From assembly GCA_003153935.1 (NCBI GenBank), contig PMCA01000019.1:36966-47465 (forward strand): DNA of 10,500 nt. Direction: 5' to 3'. The notes below the pieces were generated by a model. The model was given only the letters and a program-made list of their open reading frames with translations, had not been told where the DNA came from and ran no database searches. This document shows, piece by piece, positions 1 through 9,300 of the stretch. Positions within the stretch are counted from its first letter, which is position 1. Each line of letters begins with the position of its first letter. Origin of the DNA: Elusimicrobiota bacterium. Lineage in GTDB: Bacteria > CAYTYR01 > UBA6262. The position numbers and the translations under genes were made by a program.

Positions 1-1
1 T

Positions 2-343
2 GGTGGGCAAGTAAATGGATACGGCTGGGAAGAGGACCAGCTGTGTTATGGTGGATCTGTATATGTAAAAGAGCTATCAGCCGTATTTAATGGCCAATCA
101 GATGCCAATTTTGACGCGTCTGCAGACGGCTATTTTACAAAGGTACCAACTAATGCTAAAACCCTGTTGATCAGAACCAGTAATGGCTCCCCAGAGATGA
201 TTGAATATACATTCGGAAAAGGGCGAGTCATAGTTTCGGGACTGTTCTCTGACTGGGCTAATGGTCATAGCCAGCGTTCTTTAGCGGAGTATGTATTGGC
301 TAAACAACTAATAGACTACTCTTTAAATCCATCACAACCTCTA
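2..343 (+). other. Domain: C-terminal tail of a possible class I glutamine amidotransferase-like fold
   Basis: Residues 1-114 differ from the repeats that follow. The segment contains 'TLLIRTSNGSPEMIEYTFGK' followed by GRVIVSGLF near residues 71-82 and then a helical-looking stretch, AEYVLAKQLIDYSL. A beta strand, the turn GKGRVI(V), a small-residue loop and a final helix ending in a 'leucine/tyrosine' stretch is how amidotransferase-like (DUF4350/ThuA/BPL_N-type) domains often end in large exported proteins, where the 'GKGRV' strand reports a check such as 'is the path secure'. The catalytic nucleophile region would lie upstream, so activity cannot be judged; such domains in surface proteins are often non-catalytic. 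It could equally be the end of another alpha/beta sandwich. Confidence 0.35.
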
Positions 344-3300
344 ACCCAAACCCTTTCTTATAAAGATGCTTCAATTAAAATGTGGGTGACTAGTCCTACA
401 GAATTAGCTGTTAGAGGAAGCACAGTTCCTTATACTGTTCACGTTAAGAATGATTCCACTGCGGATTTGGCCGGCATAAATATCTCATTTTATGGACACG
501 AGCAGGGGGGCAATCCTTTCTACTATATAGGTTCTATAGAGAATATAACAGTTGCTGTGGGTGAGGAAAAGACATTTTTGCAAAACGTGACGATTACTGG
601 ACCCAATACATATTTAATAAATCTTTTTGCGCCAGGGAGTAAATATAAGGATTTTAATAACTATTATGAGTTCTGCGGCGCAGCTAAAATGACGACACAA
701 AGAATTGTCTGGGTCAAAGACCCGCAATTGTCTATCGCTTTGCAATCTGATAAGAGTTCATATACTCCAAAGGGTGGCTCTGGGACAGTCCATGTAGCGT
801 TGAATGAATTACTGGGTATAAATTACCAGGCTGTCTTAAAAATGACCATCCTTTATCCCGATAATTCTCAATTCTATGAGCATGCCTATGATATTAATAT
901 ACCGGCAAATGGCAGTATCGCCCAGGATATGAATTTCGATTTGCCGGCCAATATAGCTGGTGGTATATACCTGGTGAAAGCTGAGGTAAGCGCAGGTGGG
1001 AATATAATAGGGGAAGGCTTGTCAAGTTTTGAAATACCACAGCCGAATATTTCTCTTACGCCAATTTTGCCGGAAGTATTTAGTAATAATAGCAATATTT
1101 CCTTCAAGATCAGCAATATCAGCCAGAGGGATATTAATTCAGGCATCTTAAATACCAAATTATTTGATCCTGATGGCAATATATGTTGGACAGGGCAAAA
1201 GAACTTTACCAATCTGTATGTTGGCGCGGAGACAGACCAAACCCAAACAGTCGGTATTGAAAAGATAAAATTTGGGACATACAAGCTTGTCTATGAGTGC
1301 TTATTTGAAGGGAAGACAGTTAAGGGATTAACCGAGATTAATAACTCATTATTAATTGAACCTGAATATGATAAAGTGTCCTACCAGATAAGAGATACCA
1401 TGGGCCTAAAGATCAAGCTTTATAATAATGGTAGATGCTCGCAAAATATAAGTTTAGAAACAAAAGTGCCTGCAACTCAGTTTGCCAACTTAACTGAAGC
1501 TATTAATTTGCAGCCGGGAGAATCGCATGAAATACCCTTGCAAATACCCTTGCCAGATACTCTGTTAGCAACAGACTATGATGTTATTACTACGGCAAAG
1601 CAAAATGATTCTGCCATAATTAATAAATCACAGTTTAGCATACCAAAGGCAAAGTTGACTTATACTTTGCTGCGGGATTCATTTTATGAAGATGAGTATA
1701 TATATATGAAGGTTAGAAACGAAGGTGGAGTGGATTTTTCTAACCTACAAAATATAATTATTTATAACCATAGTTTTTCTAAGGCATTAAGTGAAGAGTC
1801 TTCTATGCAAATTAGAGTTAATGAAGAGAAAATAATAAAAATAGGACCTGTAACCGCAGAGCGACTAGATCTCTCTGATGATCAGAAATATACGATCGAT
1901 ATTGAATATCAGAATGATGGCTGGTACGGGGGCTTATATAGTCAGTTTACCCTTAAAGACACCCAGATTAATATTAATCGTGTCCTGCCTGACTGTTATT
2001 TTGTAAACAGCCCTAACAATATAAAATATGACATAAACAACGATTCTACTGAGGACCTTGGTCAGGGAAGCGTTAAGTTAAGTTTGGAAAATGTTAAGGG
2101 CGAAATATTATGGGAAAGTACCAAAACTTTAAGTGGCTTGGCACCAAAAGGAACAGCTACTTTCGAATACCAAATGGATTTGCAGGGTCAAGATCTTAAT
2201 GACAGTACTTATGTATTGAAATTGGCTATAGATACCACTAATTTTAAAAGAGAAGATGTAGACTACTTAGACAATCAGAAGTTGATATTTACCGGCAGTA
2301 GTTATGATAACCTTAGCCTGAATTATATTTTGACCGGGGGGTTAAGATATGTATTGGGGTATAAAATTGACTCAAAAGCGGGCGACACTATAAGATATAG
2401 GGTCAGCGGGGAAAACCCATCAATTTTTGAAAGGAAGGCTAAAGTTGTCTCCTTCCTTGGCCTTAACGATTTTATAAATGAAAAAGATGTATATATATTG
2501 CCAAAGGCAAGCAAAGACATTGAATTGGCAATTAAATTACCGGATGATATCACTTCTAATAGCTATTGGTTAAGAACTTTGGTAAATGATGATAATTGGA
2601 GCGGCTATTCTAGTTTGGCATACAATAGTATGGATGTTTACGTACATGTTTTACCTGCTCAACTAAACATCAGCAGTGGCAAAACCTATTATTGCCCTGG
2701 GGAAAGTATCCCAGCGGATTTCCAGAATGTGGGAGGGGGCTCCGCTCAAGTTAATTATACTTCTGATATAATTGATTCTTTAAGCAACCTCGTTTGTTCT
2801 AGTACGGACACCATAAAAGTTCCTGTAAACAATGTTATTACAAAAAGTTTATTTACTTTACCTGATACGATAGCGGATGGTAAATACAGTCTGGAGGTTA
2901 AATATAAGGATGATGATAACCTATTGAGCGGGAGTTTTGTAAAAGATATATACATATCTAAGTCCTCCGCACAGATAACACCTCAATATCCCCAGACATT
3001 TAGTCAGAACAGCCAGATAAATATATTAGTAAAAAACGTTGGCTCAAATGTAATCGGTTCTGGCCAAGTAACGGAGTATATTGTCGATCCAAGTTCCAGC
3101 ACAATATGGACAGAGACAAGGGCGTTCACTAATCTGGCGACAAATACAGAACAAAGCCTAGGTTTTAATTTTAAGATAAATACCGTCGCTTATGGAAAGT
3201 ATACCTTAAAATATGTATTAGAATACGATAATAAAAGAGAAGAAATAGAGAAAGAGATAAACGCTACATATACTATTGAAGATGTAATTACTGATAGGCA

Positions 3301-6300
3301 AAGATATAAAGTAAGTGAGCCTATCATGGTAACATCCCGGATACTTAATACAGGACAAATTGAGTTGCCTTTGGAAATTACCTATGGTCTGCCTGGCCAG
3401 AAGGAAACGCAGGCAGTAACTTTGCCTGCAAATCAGGAAATAGTTAATGCCCATAATGTTAGTTTCCCGGTTAGCGCTACGGCTGGGATAATTAGTCTTA
3501 ATCTGCAATATAAACTGCCTTCGTCAGCAAATCCGGAATCGGAACAAATCAAGAGTATTGAACTTATTTCCTCAAATTTACTCATTACCGTAAGTCAATA
3601 CTATTATCAACCCGGCCAATCCGTAAACATTGATATAAAGAACGACGGGGGATTACCTACTACATGCCAATATGAAATTAGTATTAATGACCCTAATGGA
3701 AGCAAGATTATAGGAAAAACGGGACAGGAATCCTTGGAATGCGGAGCGGATTCTATTATCGAAGCTGTTTTGCCTGCGCAACTTGTATCCGGTATGTATG
3801 AATTGCATATCAAATACCAGGATATGAATAGGAATGCGCCACAAGAGTGGATAAGAGGCATAAGGATAGATGGGGTACAGGCAGGATTGGACGTGCGGAC
3901 GGATAAAAATATATATAAAATGACTGAAAGCACGCAAGGCTTAGGCAGGCTTACCAGTAATTTGGTTTTGAATAATGATGTCCTGGATATCAAGGTCTAT
4001 CGCGCCAGTGAGGAGTGGACCAATTATGTTAATACCAGTGCTATTAACGATATGTTGATAGATGGTAACTATACTTGGGTACTGTCAGCTAAGGGGCTAA
4101 AACGGTACGATAAGGTAAATGATACTTGGAAATTCTGGGACGCGGGCTCGGGAGTTAATTCATCATTATATGGAGATAAGTTATGGCTGCATGGAGATTC
4201 TATCTGGTTCTTAGGCTATTATGTTACCGGTTATTTTGCTGATATTACATTGTATCAAGTAAATAGGAACACCGGCGCTGTTAGTTCATCTAAGGTCCCG
4301 GACCAGAAGGATTATTATTCCTCATATAGCATAATGAGTATCTCAAACAATTCGATATGGATAGTGAAACACGTACCTGCGCCTTTTGTTTATTTATTTA
4401 AATATGATTTGGGAACTAAAATATTCACAGCGATTGATGGCAGTTGCTTGTCTCCCGGATCCCAATATTATAATAATACTGCCTATTTTAGCAGTGCGGC
4501 GGGAGATGCCGATAATGTCTGGCTGTCAATAGGCAGTGAATTGCATAAATATAATAAAACTAACCAAAAATTTGATCTGGTGAGTAATAACACATGCAAT
4601 GTTTTAAGTGTTGATGGAGATATAGTTTGGTTAGTAGACCTTAATGGCAATGTGTGTACCTTTGAAGAAAATACAAATGTATTTAATCAGCTTGCTCTCC
4701 CGGGAGTAGGGCAAATTGAGGTGGGGGAAAAAGATATTTGGGCATTCAGCGATACCCTCGGCAACCCTCTGGTAACAAGATATGATAAAACCACTAGGAG
4801 CATAGAATCCTATAGCAATTTAGGCCTAAATAGTTACGGTAACAAAATAGCCTTTGATGGGGATTATGTCTGGGTAGGGGCCAATAACGGATTACAGAGA
4901 TATGACCGGCTCTCTAATACATGGAAGAGCTTTACTACAGCGGATGGGTTGCTTAGCAATTATATTAAATCTATCGTTATTGACAATAATTTTGTGTGGG
5001 TCGGCACTGATGCTGGGATCAGCAAATACGACAAGACAGCCGGCTGGGATGTTTTCAGTGCTGGAAGCTGTGTGGCGGGTGCAATCAAGGGGAGCCCAAG
5101 CGGCAATGACATTTGGTTTAACACTGTTACTAGTTTGGTCAAGTATTCGAAGAATAATGACAAATTTGACACATATTTGCCCTCAATAAGCAATATTACC
5201 CAATTCAGTAACGGCAGCAAGGATATCTGGTTGGCTAATTACCAGGACATTGTGAGATTTGATAAAGAAACAAAACAGTGCTCTGAGCCGGATGTAATTG
5301 TACAAGAAGAGGCTAACTTGGCATTAAATAAACCAGCAACTGCTTCCAGCACAATAGGCGCAGGGTTGGAGCCAAGCAAAGCTTTTGACGGTGATGGCGG
5401 AACCCGCTGGTCCAGTAATTTTAGCGATCCGGAATGGTTGCAAGTGGATTTAGGTAGCGCGAAATCTGTTGATCAAATAAAGTTTAAGTTTGATAGCCCA
5501 GGTGACTATGATACGGAGTTCAAAATTGAATATTCCAATGATGCCAGTAACTGGATTACGGCTTACTATACTAGTTCAAATGCTACAAATGTTTGCGATA
5601 TATCGATAGCTAATATTTCCGCCAGATACTGGCGGTATACCGGTATAAAAAGAGTCGCTAATTGGGGACATTCAATTTGGGAATTTGAAATATACGGCAT
5701 AGAGGAAAAGACAGGGAAATTGGCTGAGTTTGTTGTGCCGGGTGGCATCAAGGACATGGTTGAAAATAACGGCAATTTGTGGTTCTTATATATGGACACG
5801 AATGGCACCTCTCTGCTTCAATACAATATAGATTCGAAGATATTGAACACCTACCTCTTAACTTCCGACTACACGTTAAATTTTAATAAGATAATTTCTT
5901 ATAATGACGAAATATGGGCTATCAGCCCAAATCTAATAAAAAAGCTGTCCAAGTCAACCCATAAGATTACAGATATGAACTCTAATGTTGGCAGCAATGA
6001 CTATACTGACGACGGGGATTATATTTGGTATATAGATCCTGCCGCTAAACAGTTAATAAAATATAGTAAATCAAACAATTCCATCGTCAAAATGGTAAAT
6101 ATTCCCAATAGTTACGGTAATATCTCTGGGTCAAATCGCATAAATGCTGTCAATGAGACTATTTGGATAGAGACAGGATTTATAGGCGGATTTGGCCAGC
6201 TTAACACCACGGCTGCTAAATATAATGAAAGTCTTGATAATTGGACTATTTATACCCCGCAGGATGGCCTTATACCCGGCTCTATAAATTCAATAGTTAA

Positions 6301-9300
6301 TGATTCCCAATATGTCTGGTTCCTGGGTGATAATGGAGTAAGCCGATTCAAGGAAAAAGGCGCCGTTGTTTGGCAGAAACAGTTGGTTGTATCAGGAGTT
6401 AGTAGTCTTGATATTAACGAGTTAATTGGACAGCTTGGGGAGACAGGTAAATTCTATATAGAAGGGTGCGCGAAAAACCAGTCAGGCCAGGAATTAGCCA
6501 AGGCAGAGAACAGTTTCTATATAACTAAGTCAAATGTGGCAGTAACTTTTAATACAGATAAAAAGCTTTATAAAACAGGCGAGCCGATAACCATTAGTGG
6601 CGAAGTTGTAAATAACGGATTGACTGACGAGAATAATATCCAGCTCAACCTGAATAGTGACGTCAACAGTATATTTGGAGGGGCTTATACTCTGGCGGCT
6701 GGCGCCAAGCAGGCTTTCAATGTCACTACAACCGCGTCCAAATCATTCCTGCTGACTGGCAAAACTATATGCGGGTCTGAATCGAATTCGGTAGAGGAAA
6801 TGATATCGGTCGTTGATGCCCAGCTAGAAATGACCGTGACCGGGCCGGAAACAGTAGGGCAGGATAGCTTTAACCTTGGGATCTTGGTGAAAAATACCGG
6901 TTTAGTGAAAACTACCAGCAGTTTGGAGATCGTGGCCAGCAGTGATACTAAGAAAATGGGAGATATTTCCTTAAAACCCGGTGAAGCTAAATATATTAAC
7001 CAGAGCTACCAAATCAACAAAGATACCGACTTTGAGATTAAACTTACGGGTGATGTCTCTAAGACCATAACCCAAGCAGTTAAATTTGGCTGCTTAGCCC
7101 AAATTAATGTAACACCGGCAGTATCCTATCCCGCATCTACCGCTACTCAGAAAGAGGTTTTCTCAATACCTATAAGCATAGTAAATAAGGGTAGCGCTGA
7201 TATGAAGCTAAAATTCAATTATCAGGTAACGGATCCAAACTTTAACTGGACGAAAACGAAAGAATACTATGTGGCCTCAAGCGGATGTGTAACGGACAGC
7301 CTGGTAATGGAGAATGTGCCTAAGGGTAATTATGTACTTAACTATACATCGGAATTATTAAATGGTACAGCGCAGCTGAACGTAGCTGACTTTAATACGG
7401 TTGAATTCAGTGATCTTAATTATCAAATAGATGGCACAACTGTCACCATAAATGTAAATGCGAAGAATACTGGAGCCAATGAATTTGTCGGTAAAGTTTC
7501 AGATAGTTTGCAATTAGACGGAAGAGTCACCTGGGTCTCAGAGGATGAACTCAACCTGGATATGGGGGAGCAAAAAACCCTGACCTTTAAGATGCCAACC
7601 GCAAATCTTACGGCCGGTGTCTATGTTATCTCCATGAAAGCTTTAGTTAATGGACTAAGTGTGGCCGAAAGGAATACTTCGTTAACTCTCGAACCCAACT
7701 TCGTAATAACTTCTGCAGATGATAACCAGGTATTTGATGCTGGCAAGCAGGCAGCGGTAAAGGTCAAAGTTAAGAACACTGGCCCTGTGGAAGGGCAAGC
7801 GACGATAAAATTATCTTCTGGCGATATAGTTGATGCAACCCAAACGGCTTGGTGCAAGAGCGGCGAAGAAAAAGAAACCATATTTAATTTCGTACCAGAG
7901 GAAGACCTGGAAGAAAAAGAATATACCGCGGATATAAATGTTAATAATACACAAACAGCCAACCTTGATTCCCAGCAAATCCTTCATTTCAAGATTGATG
8001 GCTACAAAATAGAGGTAGTTTCCAGTTTCGATAAGCAATCATATGCTGAAGGTGAAACAGCTCATCTCACGCTTTATTTGACCAACACTGGCTCGCTTAA
8101 TGCTAATATATTTACCAAAGTTAATTTTAACGATTATCAAGTAACTACCTCTACTATTACGGTGACTAAAATTGCCCCAGTTACAGTAAACTTTGACGTG
8201 CCGGTTCATCATACTGGCGCCAAGTTGTTCTACGGTATCTACAATGAAACCGGTCGTTCACTGAACCTGAACACTTTATATGTCAACCAGCAGAAGCCTG
8301 GCGTTACTGTAACCACGGAAAAGCAGCAGTACCAGACAGGCGAGCTTGTTAACCTTATTATATTCCCGACCGAATCAGGTGCCATAAACATCGATGCTCC
8401 GGGATATACGGGTAGCCAAGAACTAGTAACAGGGGATACCCAAACCGTAGCTTTTGTCTTACCTGAAGAAATGGTAACCGGGACTCATTACATAAATTAT
8501 ACCTTTACACCGTCCAGCGCCACGGTGATCCAGGATAAGTTACCTATAGATGTGGTCGGTTATTCATTTAAAGTCGTAGACACCAATTTAGATAAAAGCT
8601 CTTATTATCCACAAGACCAAATGAAACTCTCTGTTAGACTTGATGCTAACAAAGATTTAGTTGGTTGCCAAGTAAAGTTCTGGTTGAAATCAGCGAATAC
8701 ATCTTTAATTTTACAGGACGCAACTAAAGATATCACCACTGGTACTAATTTAATGAACTTTAATTTGCCCATGAAGCTTACTGCTAACGGGATGGCTCAG
8801 ATCGTTTTTTGTATCTACCATGGGGATTTACAGGTGTCAGCCGGCCAAGAAGCGTTTGATGTAACTCTCCCTGACACTACTCCTCCTGAGAGTATGATTG
8901 TAGTTAACAGCCCTCAAGTATCAGTTAACGGAAACTCATATTATGTCAGTCCGTCTAGCTTCACGATCACCTCAAACGACCTAATATCGGGTGTGGATTA
9001 CCTGGAATATGCTGTGGATAACTCCACTTGCACTAAGGTCTCATATGAAAAACCCCTTGATTTCATTAGCAATTTAGCGGATGGCCCGCATTTTGTTAAA
9101 TACCACGCTGTGGATAAGCTGGGGAATATAGAACCTTTCAAGACGATGAATTTCACTATTGACGGCAATCCTCCCGACGCAAAGATACAGGTTTTAGGGA
9201 CGAGCTTTGGGGCCTATATTGGAAAGGATGCCAAAATCCAGCTATCGGCTACGGATAATGGCAGTGGTGTGGACAAAATCACCTACAGGGTAGACGCTGG

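Noticed and set aside
505-510. Runs of six G (also near 2336-2341) as possible frameshift sites
   Set aside because: The frame continues with sensible domain sequence on both sides of each run, so neither a sequencing error nor programmed frameshifting needs to be invoked.
886-1284. Minus-strand ORF of about 132 codons
   Set aside because: It lies wholly inside the giant + strand frame. Its translation is hydrophobic and low in recognisable motifs, as expected from the reverse complement of an Asn/Ile/Tyr-rich coding sequence. No ribosome binding site or family match is evident.
1694-1709. TATA-like run (tatatatatat) resembling a promoter element
   Set aside because: It is in frame, encoding E-Y-I-Y-M within an Ig-like unit, in the middle of a continuous coding sequence.
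3607-3993. Minus-strand ORF of about 128 codons, and an overlapping one at 3653-3937
   Set aside because: Both are antisense to clear Ig-like repeats, with no motif of their own. Two overlapping antisense frames in the same place point to a compositional effect.
4902-5189. Plus-strand ORF of about 95 codons
   Set aside because: It is in another frame over propeller blades 7-9, whose Trp/Gly/Asp pattern is obvious in the main frame. Its partly hydrophobic sequence is an out-of-frame product.
7621-8038. Overlapping minus-strand ORFs in array 2
   Set aside because: They are antisense to well-defined Ig-like units with 'KNTG' anchors and have no independent support.
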